NCBI GenBank assembly: GCA_002733715.2
Contig: NVWQ02000011.1
Span: 1-59,412 of the forward strand
DNA: 59,412 bases
Source of the DNA: Methylophaga sp.
Lineage (GTDB): Bacteria > Pseudomonadota > Gammaproteobacteria > Nitrosococcales > Methylophagaceae
Reading direction: 5' to 3'
The notes under the pieces were generated by a model that searched no databases, was not told the DNA's origin, and saw only the letters and a program-made list of their open reading frames with translations. Positions within the stretch are counted from its first letter, which is position 1; every line of letters starts with the position of its first letter. Below are positions 26,783-36,778 of the stretch, in pieces. The position numbers were made by a program, and so were the translations under genes.

Positions 26783-29700
26783 ATGCTTTTTATGAATCAC
26801 CAGCATGTTTTATCAGATATTGTATTGGAACAAACGTACAGCGTTCCACTAGTTATTCTATCTGTCTTAATTGCGATTGTTTCAGCATTTACTGCCTTTG
26901 GTACAGCAGAACGAATTTATACTGCATCACACAAATCATCCAAAATCGCATGGACACTTTTTGGCGCAGTAACGATGGGGGTCGGTATTTGGGCCATGCA
27001 CTTTATTGGTATGCTAGCACTGAGCTTACCCGTTCCTGTTGTTTATGATGTCACTACAACGCTTATTTCAGTAATTCCAGCTATCGGTGCCTCAGTTGTG
27101 GTGTTATGGATGATGGCGAAACCAAAATATAGCCGAATCAATTTACTAAGAGATGGTTTACTGTTAGGTGCTGGCATAGGGTTGATGCATTATATTGGCA
27201 TGTCAGCGATGAGAATGAATGCAAGTATGTACCATGATCCATTTTTATTCTATTTGTCTCTTGTTGAAGCGGTAGTAATTGCAACGATTGCTTTAAGAAT
27301 AAAACATCAAGCAACAAATCGACAACAATACCAATTCATTAGTAAAGCACAGATATTGAGTGCCATTGTAATGGGACTTGCAATTTCAAGCATGCATTAC
27401 ACGGCAATGCTAGCCGTTGACTTCTCACCTATAAAAACAAGTGAAATGGTACAAGGGATAGATTCAGATACGCTTACTATTATGGTAAGTGTTGTAGTGT
27501 TTACGCTGCTGACACTGGCAATTTTACTCCCTCATTTATTACGATATAAACAAACCATAGCAAAGTTAGATCGGCTAATTGAACAGGAGAAAGGAGATAA
27601 AGCCAGAATTCACGCCATTGTTGATTCAGCATTTGATGCCTTGGTTAGCTGTAATGCAAAAGGTGAAATTATTAGTTGGAGTACACGAGCAGAAGAGATG
27701 TTTGGTTGGTCAGCGAATGAAGCAAAGGGCGTATTGGTATATAAATTGATGATACCTGAGCGATATCGTAGAGCGCACCGTAAAGGGCTGACTCATTTTC
27801 TGGCAACAAAAAAGGGTGTAATCCTGAACAGTGTGGTTGAAACAGAGGCTTTACATCGTCAAGGTCATGAATTCCCAATTGAACTGACTGTATCGGCTAT
27901 AAAAATTAAAGGAAGTTATGAGTTTAACGCCTTTATTCGAGATATTTCCGAGCGAAAACAAGCACAAGCCGAACAATATTTGCTGGCTAAAGTATTTAGT
28001 GATGCGCATGAAGGTATTGTTATCACAGATATTCAAGGCACCATTGTTGATGTTAACCCTACCTTTAGCACGATAACAGGCTATAGCCGAGAAGAAGCGA
28101 TTGGTAATAATCCCAGTATGCTGAGCTCAGGGAAGCATGACGCAGAATTTTATGCTGAAATGTGGAAGTCAATTCTTGAGAATGGATATTGGCAAGGAGA
28201 AATTTGGAACCGTAAGAAAAACGGTGAATTATTTGCAGAAATGATTACCATTTCGGCGTTGAAAGATAATGATATCACAACACATTATGTCTGCTTATTT
28301 TCAGATATTACAAAAAGTAAAGAGCAGCAAAGTGCACTAAAACAAATGGCACATTATGATGCATTAACCAAGTTACCTAACCGAACATTATTTGCTGATA
28401 GGTTCGCTCAAGCGATTGCACATAGCAATCGGAAAAGTACATTATTGGCAGTTTGTTTTCTTGATTTAGATAGCTTCAAGCCTATTAATGATCAATATGG
28501 TCACAACATTGGAGATCAACTGCTCATTGAAGTGGCAGAACGCATTAGTTCTAGTATAAGAGTAGAAGATACTGTTTCTCGCCAAGGTGGCGATGAATTC
28601 GCCATATTGTTAGGTGATATTGAGTCATTTCCGCATTGTGAACACTTATTAGAACGTCTCCATCATAAACTTTCTAGGCCATATATTATCAATGGCTATC
28701 CTCATAAAATCACGGCATCTATAGGTGTAACACTTTATCCGATTGATGATGAAAACAGAGATACATTGATGCGGCATGCAGATCAAGCAATGTATCAAGC
28801 TAAGTTGGCAGGTCGTAATCGCTTTCATTTATTTAATGCCTTGGATGATCTGCAAATTATTCAAAGACACCACCAATTAGATGAAATACGCCATGCATTA
28901 TCAAGTAATGAAATGTGCCTCTATTACCAGCCAAAAGTAAATATGAAAACGGGTAAAATACTGGGTGTTGAAGCATTAGTGCGGTGGAATCATCCTGAAA
29001 AAGGCCTTGTTCCCCCTCTAGATTTTTTACCTTCCCTTGAAGGGACCGACTTAGAGATAGAGTTGGGGAAATGGGTAATTAATACAGCTTTGAATCAACT
29101 TACTCTTTGGCAGAAACAAGGGATATATCTTCAAGTGAGTATTAATGTTTCATCTCATCATTTACTTTCCCCTGATTTTTTTGATCAACTGAATGATGCA
29201 TTAGAATTACATCCCTCGATCGATTCGCAAGATTTGCAATTGGAAATATTAGAAAGTAGTGTTCTAAAAGATATTACAGCCATCAGCGGAATTATTAAAA
29301 CGTGCCAAAATGTTTTGGGGGTAGACGTAGCGTTAGATGATTTTGGTACAGGTTATTCATCATTAACACATATCAGAAATTTATCGGCCAATACGATAAA
29401 AATCGATCAAACTTTTGTGCGTGACTTATTAGATGATCCGAGTGATTATAGTATTATTGAAGGGGTTATTGGTTTAGCACAGGCTTTTAATCGTAACATC
29501 ATCGCGGAAGGTGTAGAAAATGAATCCGTGGGCATAATGCTTCTTATTATGGGGTGCGATAATGCGCAAGGTGAGGGAATAGCTTGGCCGCTCCCTGCTG
29601 AGGATATAGCACCGTGGATTGAAAGTTACACACCTAATTTACGATGGATCGCATACGGTGGTAGTCAACTTTCATTGCAAGAACAAAAAATAACGATGCT

Positions 29701-30004
29701 TAAGTTGACAACAGAGCATTGGTTCAACAAGATGAATAAAATATTAAGAACGGACAATAAAGATTTAGGCTCCTATTTAAATCGGTGTCATTTAGGGATC
29801 TGGATTGAGCGCTTACGAAAAGACCATGTGTTTGATGCGCGATGGATTGAGCGGCTGCAAGGAATACATGACAAGATGTATAAACAAGCACGAATACTTC
29901 TTGAGAAACATCAGTCACAAGATGTTGATTCTGTGGAAAAAAGCCTCAATAAGTTTGCAAAATCTTTTGAAGATGTGAAAGATATCTTAGAGGAAAAAAT
30001 GTAA
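26783..30004 (+). CDS. MHYT-PAS-PAS-GGDEF-EAL-CZB cyclic-di-GMP protein
   Basis: The 1073-residue membrane protein appears both to make and to degrade cyclic-di-GMP. The N-terminal seven-helix MHYT sensor (about 15-255) has three motif copies (WAMHFIGM, LMHYIGMSAM, SMHYTAML), which are proposed to bind copper and sense O2, CO or NO. Two PAS domains follow (about 270-390 and 395-515). The diguanylate cyclase domain has an intact GGDEF at 602-606 and an inhibitory site RVED at 593-596. The EAL domain has GVEALVRW (Glu730) and DDFGTGYSSL, so the phosphodiesterase site looks intact. The last 100 residues resemble a CZB zinc-binding domain (EHWFNKM, CHLGIWIERL, IHDKMYKQA). AGAGGAAG lies just before the start. 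Confidence 0.92.
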   Translation: MLFMNHQHVLSDIVLEQTYSVPLVILSVLIAIVSAFTAFGTAERIYTASHKSSKIAWTLFGAVTMGVGIWAMHFIGMLALSLPVPVVYDVTTTLISVIPAIGASVVVLWMMAKPKYSRINLLRDGLLLGAGIGLMHYIGMSAMRMNASMYHDPFLFYLSLVEAVVIATIALRIKHQATNRQQYQFISKAQILSAIVMGLAISSMHYTAMLAVDFSPIKTSEMVQGIDSDTLTIMVSVVVFTLLTLAILLPHLLRYKQTIAKLDRLIEQEKGDKARIHAIVDSAFDALVSCNAKGEIISWSTRAEEMFGWSANEAKGVLVYKLMIPERYRRAHRKGLTHFLATKKGVILNSVVETEALHRQGHEFPIELTVSAIKIKGSYEFNAFIRDISERKQAQAEQYLLAKVFSDAHEGIVITDIQGTIVDVNPTFSTITGYSREEAIGNNPSMLSSGKHDAEFYAEMWKSILENGYWQGEIWNRKKNGELFAEMITISALKDNDITTHYVCLFSDITKSKEQQSALKQMAHYDALTKLPNRTLFADRFAQAIAHSNRKSTLLAVCFLDLDSFKPINDQYGHNIGDQLLIEVAERISSSIRVEDTVSRQGGDEFAILLGDIESFPHCEHLLERLHHKLSRPYIINGYPHKITASIGVTLYPIDDENRDTLMRHADQAMYQAKLAGRNRFHLFNALDDLQIIQRHHQLDEIRHALSSNEMCLYYQPKVNMKTGKILGVEALVRWNHPEKGLVPPLDFLPSLEGTDLEIELGKWVINTALNQLTLWQKQGIYLQVSINVSSHHLLSPDFFDQLNDALELHPSIDSQDLQLEILESSVLKDITAISGIIKTCQNVLGVDVALDDFGTGYSSLTHIRNLSANTIKIDQTFVRDLLDDPSDYSIIEGVIGLAQAFNRNIIAEGVENESVGIMLLIMGCDNAQGEGIAWPLPAEDIAPWIESYTPNLRWIAYGGSQLSLQEQKITMLKLTTEHWFNKMNKILRTDNKDLGSYLNRCHLGIWIERLRKDHVFDARWIERLQGIHDKMYKQARILLEKHQSQDVDSVEKSLNKFAKSFEDVKDILEEKM

Positions 30005-30018
30005 TTTCCTCCTTCAGC

Positions 30019-30684
30019 TTACCAGCTTTCTTTTTTACGGAACCGTAAACGAGGAATAATTAATCCTAACAATAGTCCTCCAAAGAGCACTGCCGCACCG
30101 ATTAGAAACCAGCGTTTAGAATCGCTGCCTTTCAAAGCGCTATTTTCAATAACGACCGCTTGCATGTCATGGTTAATTTGTTGCAGTTTTTCTTTTAATT
30201 GGCGATTTTGGTTGTCTAAGGCAACAGCACTCGATGCCGTTCTGCGAAGATCATCCAATTCTTTACTCAAGCGCTGAGATGTTTCTTTTAATGTTAGGTT
30301 TTCAGCACCAGAATTTGAATTTTGTGCTGATAGCGATTGCAATTCTTCTTTATATTTTGCAATTTCTAGCTCTAGGTTAGCTACCTTCTGGGCGCTAGCA
30401 ATGGCACGATTACGCGAACTAGGTTCATTACTTAAATAGCGAGTTAATACCCAGCCTGTCTTTCCACTTTGCGTACGCACTTTAGAATAGCCGCTAGATT
30501 TATTATTTTCGATAACAGATAATTTAGTGCCACTGGTTAGCATTCGGCTAATACCAAACTTAACGCCTTGTCCCGTTCGCATGGTAATTTCAAGTTCTTC
30601 AGATACATAGCGCGTTGCTGCAAAACTAGATGTAGAGACAAGTAATTGGAGGGTGATAAGTAAAACTGAAAAAAGTATTTTCAC
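30019..30684 (-). CDS. SH3-domain membrane protein (YgiM/TIGR04211 type)
   Basis: The 221-residue product has a Sec signal peptide (1-22, ending SFAA), a bacterial SH3 domain (about 25-85: EELEITMRTGQG, GYSKVRTQSGKTGWVLTRYL), a coiled coil (about 95-185) and a single C-terminal membrane helix (WFLIGAAVLFGGLLLGLIIP) followed by a basic tail. This is the layout of the TIGR04211 family, including E. coli YgiM, whose function is unknown; SH3b domains often bind cell-wall peptides. It converges on the GGDEF-EAL gene with only 14 bases between. Confidence 0.9.
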   Translation of the reverse strand: MKILFSVLLITLQLLVSTSSFAATRYVSEELEITMRTGQGVKFGISRMLTSGTKLSVIENNKSSGYSKVRTQSGKTGWVLTRYLSNEPSSRNRAIASAQKVANLELEIAKYKEELQSLSAQNSNSGAENLTLKETSQRLSKELDDLRRTASSAVALDNQNRQLKEKLQQINHDMQAVVIENSALKGSDSKRWFLIGAAVLFGGLLLGLIIPRLRFRKKESW

Positions 30685-30812
30685 GTAGTGTTTTCCGTAG
30701 CAGTAGATTTGAAGCAGGTATTTTACCAGTATTAAATCTTACTTTCTAACTAAAAACGTTAAGTAGTTCAAAGTTATTAAAGGAACTAAGAGTGTGAATA
30801 AAAAAGACAAAT

Positions 30813-30844
30813 AAAAAAAGCCCCGCCCAAAAATGGACGGGGCT
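30813..30844 (-). terminator. Intrinsic terminator after the porin gene
   Basis: AGCCCCGCCC (30819-30828) pairs with GGACGGGGCT (30834-30843) with one G-U type mismatch. An A7 run at 30813-30819 gives a T run on the minus-strand transcript. Confidence 0.88.
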
Positions 30845-30881
30845 AAAAGTACGAGGGTTACTTTTTAAATGTGGTAATTGC

Positions 30882-32210
30882 CTACCATTTAGCTTGTGCG
30901 CGGAACTTAATTGACGAAGGCTCAAAGTTTTCATTGGTACCATTCACAGTTAAATCAGTGACTTTGTCATAGTTCAACATTAAGCGTAAATTTTGAGTTG
31001 GGTAATAATTGATACCAACAGTCCATTTATCTGCTTCATCACGAGCATTGAACTCATCAATTTCAAGAGACTCGAAACGAGCTGCAATTTGCCATGCACC
31101 CGAAGATGATTTAGGCGTAATTCCAGAGGTATAGCCTTTTTTCCATTTTAATGACTCGCCAGTTAAGAAGTAACCTGCTTCAACAGCATAACCGGTGATA
31201 TCAATATCACGAGCAATGTTTTGCTCTAATGTGAAGTTATTATATTCAGCCATTGCGTGGAATGAGCCAAAAACACCCATTGCATCGACTGTGTAAGCTT
31301 TAGAACCATCATTTTCAGTAGGTTTGGTTGATAACCATTTTTTAGCATCTTTATGACTCACTAAACGTTGTTCAAACTTGAATGTGTCGCCACCACCACG
31401 TGTCAAATAACCTGCACCAACTTGTAACAGGTGATTCTCATCTTTCATAAATGGCACAAATGAGCCTCGGACAGAAAATGCGCTACCATTATTGTTTGTT
31501 GAACCTGTTTTGATGCCACCATTTGTTAAACCAGAGGTGATTGCCCAGCGATAATCTTTAGCCGCTAGTGATGCAACAACACCCGATTCACGAGCAGGTG
31601 AGATGGAGCTATCAGCAAACCATGGACGATCCATAAATGTCATATATTTAGAACTAATTTTTGTATTTAATCCATATGCAATGTGAGATTGCCCAAGTTT
31701 TAAACCAAATTTATTACCTGCTAATTTTGTACCATACTTAATATATGCGTCTTTAATCGAGGCATCACCACCGGCAAAGTCAGATTCAAACTTATAACCC
31801 CAATTATAAACGCTGCCAGCAAAACCTAAACGTGCCCGTCGCAATTCAGTGCCTTTGAAGTCTTGTTGACCGGAATTATCTTCATCTGTGTTGATCGCAT
31901 CCCACATAATACGGCCGATAGGTTGGAAAGACCAATTTCCATCAGCGCTTTCAATTTTAATTTTACCTTTTGTTGTGATTTTTGGTATTGATTTAGCCAC
32001 CTTTTTAATATCTGCATTGACAGCATCAGCTGCTTCAGAATCAGCCTTAGCAGCATTGACTAGTAAGTCATAATTTGCTGCAGTTATAGTGCCTTGGTCA
32101 CGTAAGACTTTTAAAAGGTCAATCATTGCATCGTTGTTGGCTTGTGCAGGTGCTACTACTGCACCAAATAGTGCACCAGCAATTAGTAGTGTTGAGAGTT
32201 TAAGTTTCAA
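30882..32210 (-). CDS. OprO/OprP-family porin
   Basis: The 442-residue outer-membrane beta-barrel is of the phosphate-selective porin family. After a signal peptide (residues 1-24, ending APAQA) comes an N-terminal helical/coiled segment (about 25-70), then barrel strands beginning FQPIGRIMWDA and GTELRRARLGFAGSVYNWGY and ending SSIKFRAQAKW with the expected terminal aromatic. Substrate may be phosphate, polyphosphate or another anion; the family name does not prove it. The start is a TTG at 32210 (MKLKLSTLLIAG...) with GAGGA upstream, because no ATG gives a signal peptide; 22 upstream codons are open but unlike a signal sequence. It is a single-gene unit with its own terminator. Confidence 0.9.
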   Translation of the reverse strand: MKLKLSTLLIAGALFGAVVAPAQANNDAMIDLLKVLRDQGTITAANYDLLVNAAKADSEAADAVNADIKKVAKSIPKITTKGKIKIESADGNWSFQPIGRIMWDAINTDEDNSGQQDFKGTELRRARLGFAGSVYNWGYKFESDFAGGDASIKDAYIKYGTKLAGNKFGLKLGQSHIAYGLNTKISSKYMTFMDRPWFADSSISPARESGVVASLAAKDYRWAITSGLTNGGIKTGSTNNNGSAFSVRGSFVPFMKDENHLLQVGAGYLTRGGGDTFKFEQRLVSHKDAKKWLSTKPTENDGSKAYTVDAMGVFGSFHAMAEYNNFTLEQNIARDIDITGYAVEAGYFLTGESLKWKKGYTSGITPKSSSGAWQIAARFESLEIDEFNARDEADKWTVGINYYPTQNLRLMLNYDKVTDLTVNGTNENFEPSSIKFRAQAKW

Positions 32211-32450
32211 AGGACTATCCTCATTAAGAATTAAAAAGTAATAAAATCTGTTCGGAAATAAACTCCGAGTTCGCACACAGTAACGATTAAATATTTCAAT
32301 ATGATTACAGTTTGTAAGAAAAGATACAGTTTCTATAGCAATGAACTATTTTGTTGTTATTTAGCAACAAATAACAATGAGATGGGGGCTTGAAATAGAG
32401 ACTGTATGCCTCAATATATAGATGAACGTAACAATTAAACGGACAAATGG

Positions 32451-32897
32451 ATGTTTAGATTTTTATTTATATTATTTTTATTAGTGCCATTAGTTGAGAT
32501 CTACTTTTTAATTAAGGTGGGTGATGTAATTGGTGCGGGTTGGACTATTTTTGCAGTTGTATCTACCGCAGTAATAGGTGCTGGATTATTACGCATACAA
32601 GGTGCGACGACATTATTAAGAGCACAAACAAGCTTAGCAAAAGGCGCGTTACCTGCAATGGAGATGATGGAAGGTTTTGCCTTAGCCTTGAGCGGTGTAT
32701 TGCTATTAACACCAGGGTTTTTCACTGATACATTTGGTTTTTTATTGCTAATTCCGCCAGTACGTCGATGGTTGATCAGCCGGAAACTACAGAATGCCAC
32801 ATTTGTTCAAGGTGGCTTTACCGGCAGTAGTCAGTCAGATCCAACAATTATTGAAGGTGAAGTTGTGGATACTAATGATGAGCCGCGACTAAAATAA
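32451..32897 (+). CDS. fxsA: FxsA-family membrane protein
   Basis: The 148-residue inner-membrane protein has an FxsA domain: FLLVPLVEIYFLIKVGDVIGA at the N-terminus, GLLRIQGATTLLRAQ, and the hydrophobic GVLLLTPGFFTDTFGFLLLI. FxsA in E. coli is linked to phage T7 exclusion by F plasmid. The gene is very often just upstream of groESL, as here, but the groES heat-shock promoter lies after it, so it is probably transcribed separately. Confidence 0.93.
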   Translation: MFRFLFILFLLVPLVEIYFLIKVGDVIGAGWTIFAVVSTAVIGAGLLRIQGATTLLRAQTSLAKGALPAMEMMEGFALALSGVLLLTPGFFTDTFGFLLLIPPVRRWLISRKLQNATFVQGGFTGSSQSDPTIIEGEVVDTNDEPRLK

Positions 32898-32910
32898 TTT
32901 CTACTTAGCC

Positions 32911-32938
32911 CTTGAAGTAAATTTTTCACCCCCCATCT
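32911..32938 (+). promoter_or_regulatory. Sigma-32 (RpoH) heat-shock promoter for groES-groL
   Basis: CTTGAAG (32911-32917) and CCCCATCT (32931-32938) are separated by 13 bases, close to the RpoH consensus CTTGAAA-N(11-16)-CCCATnT. The groES start is 45 bases downstream. No CIRCE inverted repeat is seen, so control is by sigma-32 rather than HrcA. Confidence 0.85.
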
Positions 32939-32982
32939 TATGAGTTCTAGATTTTTTAACAGACATTTTAAAGGAAATATTG

Positions 32983-33273
32983 ATGAATATTCGTCCCCTA
33001 CATGACCGTGTGATTGTACGTCGCATGGAAGAAGAAACAGTGAGTGCCGGCGGTATCGTTATCCCTGATAACGCAGCTGAAAAACCTGTTCGTGGTGAAA
33101 TTATTGCCGCAGGCAAAGGCAAAATTACTGATTCTGGTAATGTTCGAGCTTTAGATGTGAGCGTTGGTGATCAAATCTTATTTGGCAAATATGCCGGAAC
33201 AGAAATTAAAGTTGATGGTGAAGAATTACTTGTGATGCGTGAAGATGACATCGTAGCAGTAATCGAAGCCTAA
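32983..33273 (+). CDS. groES: Co-chaperonin GroES
   Basis: GroES caps the GroEL ring in ATP-dependent folding. The 96-residue product has [18 protein letters not shown], the mobile loop region [15 protein letters not shown] and the C-terminal [17 protein letters not shown] three bases upstream would add one residue, but the ATG is preferred, with AAGGA before it. It is transcribed from the sigma-32 promoter at 32911. The 179-base gap to groL is unusually long because of an intergenic repeat. Confidence 0.97.
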   Translation: MNIRPLHDRVIVRRMEEETVSAGGIVIPDNAAEKPVRGEIIAAGKGKITDSGNVRALDVSVGDQILFGKYAGTEIKVDGEELLVMREDDIVAVIEA

Positions 33274-33303
33274 ATAACGCCGCACAACGTATTCATCTTT
33301 TCC

Positions 33304-33385
33304 CCAGAACGGCGTTATTTTCGTACTTAAATGATTACATATTTCAATATGCTCACATTTTTTGTGCGAAAAAGCCTTGTTCTGA
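33304..33385. repeat. Intergenic repeat, family 2, between groES and groL
   Basis: The sequence GGCGTTATTTTCGTACTTAA ... TTTGTGCGAAAAAGCCTTGT aligns with the element at 35103-35206 across its length (GGCGTT, TTCGTACT, AAAT, GTGCGAA, GCCTTG at the same spacing). It has weak dyad symmetry (TTCGTAC with GTGCGAA). It lies inside the groESL transcript. Confidence 0.65.
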
Positions 33386-33449
33386 GAAAAACCTAAACAC
33401 GTTGAGACGTTTTAATTAAATAATTATAAAGAATATTAAAGAGGAATAA

Positions 33450-35092
<1,643 letters not shown>

Positions 35093-35102
35093 AAAAGCTG
35101 TC

Positions 35103-35206
35103 TTTTTCCGCGATCTCGGCGTTAGATTCGTACTCAAATCCTCATGTACTAACGTACACTCCGGTTTTCCGTGCGAATCTGCCTTGACCTCACGAAAAAA
35201 TCCTAG
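35103..35206. repeat. Intergenic repeat, family 2, downstream of groL
   Basis: The sequence CTCGGCGTTAGATTCGTACT ... CCGTGCGAATCTGCCTTGAC is the fuller copy of the element between groES and groL. TTCGTACTCAAAT near one side and GTGCGAA near the other give partial dyad symmetry around ATGTACTAACGTACA. It starts 11 bases after the groL stop. Confidence 0.65.
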
Positions 35207-35237
35207 CTTTTGATGTTAGCTCCAATAGGCTAAAAAT

Positions 35238-35276
35238 AAAAAAGCCCCGTTCATTAATTTGAACGGGGCTTTTTTA
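35238..35276 (+). terminator. Intrinsic terminator after groL
   Basis: AAAAGCCCCGTTC (35241-35253) pairs with GAACGGGGCTTTT (35261-35273) around a 7-base loop and ends in a T run. The A run on the other side means it could also serve the minus strand. Confidence 0.9.
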
Positions 35277-35321
35277 TATTTGTCACTTCCTTATGAAAGG
35301 AATGTTCAATTATGGTTTGAA

Positions 35322-35490
35322 TTATTCTTCAGCATCATCACTTGAACCACCTAAGCTCATTAGGAAAAAGCCTAAACCTAGTTCAATAAAAGATGAATAT
35401 TGCCAAAAAAGATCAGGTAATCTGATGCCTATGGTTCCCCATAAATCAAACCGCAAATAAAAGGTGGGAATTATTGGAGGAGCATTCTCT
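35322..35490 (-). other. Possible small membrane-protein ORF or coding remnant
   Basis: The minus strand is open from a stop near 35555 to a TAA at 35322-35324 and reads ...NAPPIIPTFYLRFDLWG..., then LPDLFWQYSSFIELGL and FFLMSLGGSSDDAEE. A hydrophobic stretch followed by an acidic tail looks like real protein. There is no ATG in frame; a TTG in FYLRF would give about 42 residues and has no clear ribosome site. It begins in another frame inside the end of the beta-propeller gene. I do not recognise a family; it may be a degraded gene or a coupled small protein. Confidence 0.35.
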
Positions 35491-35712
35491 ATTGAACTCG
35501 ATCTAATACAAATAAAGCAAAATGATCGCCTACTTTTTTATGGAAATAGGCGAGTAGACCATCAGCAGTGATGGTGATTGCCTCGGATATTCCCGTGATG
35601 GCGTCTAGACGTGTTGGAATACTGAAGGGTGCCGATTTATCGGGGCGAGTCGTGTGATGGGTGGTGTAGCTAATCCCATTTTTAAAGTTAAGCCGAGTAA
35701 AAAATAATTCTA
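35489..35712 (-). pseudogene. Frame-shifted C-terminal part of the beta-propeller exported protein
   Basis: Directly after the stop of the 35710-36612 frame, the next frame reads DELELFFTRLNFKNGISY, then AITGISEAITITADGLLAYF and ends HFALFVLDRVQ with a TAG at 35489-35491. This is a typical final PD40-propeller blade and continues the upstream protein. One extra base near 35721 (for example making SDDELELFF) would join the two into a protein of about 373 residues. Confidence 0.75.
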
Positions 35713-36612
35713 ACTCATCATTGAAATTGCGGCAGCATATTCTAATGCATCACTATTTATATGTTCAAAGATAGCGTCAGAGTTAGTATCAATGACAAAC
35801 TTTTGATACTGTTTATGAGCAATAAAAAAATAGGACCCTTTAGGAGGTGAGCCGCCACTAAAGTCGGTATGGGTTGCATAAAGCGTGTTGCCATCAGCGC
35901 TAATTTCAATATCCATATTAAGCCAGCCAGGTAGCTTTAATGATAATTCAGGGTGTGGTTTTATATTCGTTACGTGACCATTTTTAAATTTGCCACTGTA
36001 GACAGTGTTAAAACCATTCTTCTTGCCATAATGGGCTGTGGATACAAAATAAAAGTTATTATCGTTATCCATAGTGGGCACAGCATCAACTTCATGAGAA
36101 TTAATGCCTTTCACTTCACCCATAAACTTAAAGTGGGTGTCATTTATCCGTTCTGCGTAATAAATATTTTTGTTTTGCTTCGGTACTTCACCATCTTCAT
36201 TATTAAAAAATAAATAGCGTCCATCGCGGCTTATAAACGCTTCCATAACGCTTTGTTTATATCCAGTAATAGTCACTGGTCTTGGGTTTGAAAAGATCTG
36301 GTTTATTTGAGTCGGGGGAGTTACTTTATTCCTTTCAAATGCAATTAAGATAGTGTCTAGTAACTGAATGGCCTGTTGTATTTCCCCCTGGTCTGCCAGC
36401 GGTTTTACTTGCTGCATCAAGGGGAGAATGGTCGATACATCCTCACCGTTCTCAAGGCTTAAACGTAAGTCTTGCTGCGCCAATGCTGCTTTATCTTGTA
36501 AGACTTTTACTTCGGAAGGACTAACTGCGCAGGCTGTATTTAAAGTTGTAATAGAGATGAAAAGAAATAGCAGCAAACTCAACTTAACAGAAGGTAAAAT
36601 TGTTTTCGTCAT
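35710..36612 (-). CDS. Exported PD40-type beta-propeller protein (frame broken near its end)
   Basis: The 300-residue readable part starts with a signal peptide (1-27) containing a Cys in NTACAVSP, so it may be a lipoprotein, although the lipobox is imperfect. A helical segment follows (30-90: KALAQQDLRL-like heptads), then TolB/PD40-like propeller blades: MEAFISRDGRYLFFNNEDG, NNFYFVSTAHYGKKNGFNTV and MDIEISADGNTLYATHTDF. The final blade is found in the next frame at 35489-35712, so this stop is probably the product of a frameshift or a read error. No partner genes adjoin it; it is divergent from glnE. The function is unknown; periplasmic binding or scaffolding is a family-level guess. Confidence 0.72.
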   Translation of the reverse strand: MTKTILPSVKLSLLLFLFISITTLNTACAVSPSEVKVLQDKAALAQQDLRLSLENGEDVSTILPLMQQVKPLADQGEIQQAIQLLDTILIAFERNKVTPPTQINQIFSNPRPVTITGYKQSVMEAFISRDGRYLFFNNEDGEVPKQNKNIYYAERINDTHFKFMGEVKGINSHEVDAVPTMDNDNNFYFVSTAHYGKKNGFNTVYSGKFKNGHVTNIKPHPELSLKLPGWLNMDIEISADGNTLYATHTDFSGGSPPKGSYFFIAHKQYQKFVIDTNSDAIFEHINSDALEYAAAISMMS

Positions 36613-36778
36613 GATCTAGCACTCCTTGGGAAGGTTTTACACTACCTATTCATTGTATTCTCCCTTTTGCCATTTCACCAGAAAAAGGCATAAATTCAAT
36701 TATTGTTTTACCTCATAGAGGACTATTTTGAGATATGATATAAAGCCTATTAGATACGGTTTAATATTTGGGACCTAT

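Noticed and set aside
32280-32340. Possible Pho box before the porin gene
   Set aside because: CTGTAAT/CTGTATC half-sites exist on the minus strand, but the spacing does not fit 11-base repeats well enough to claim.
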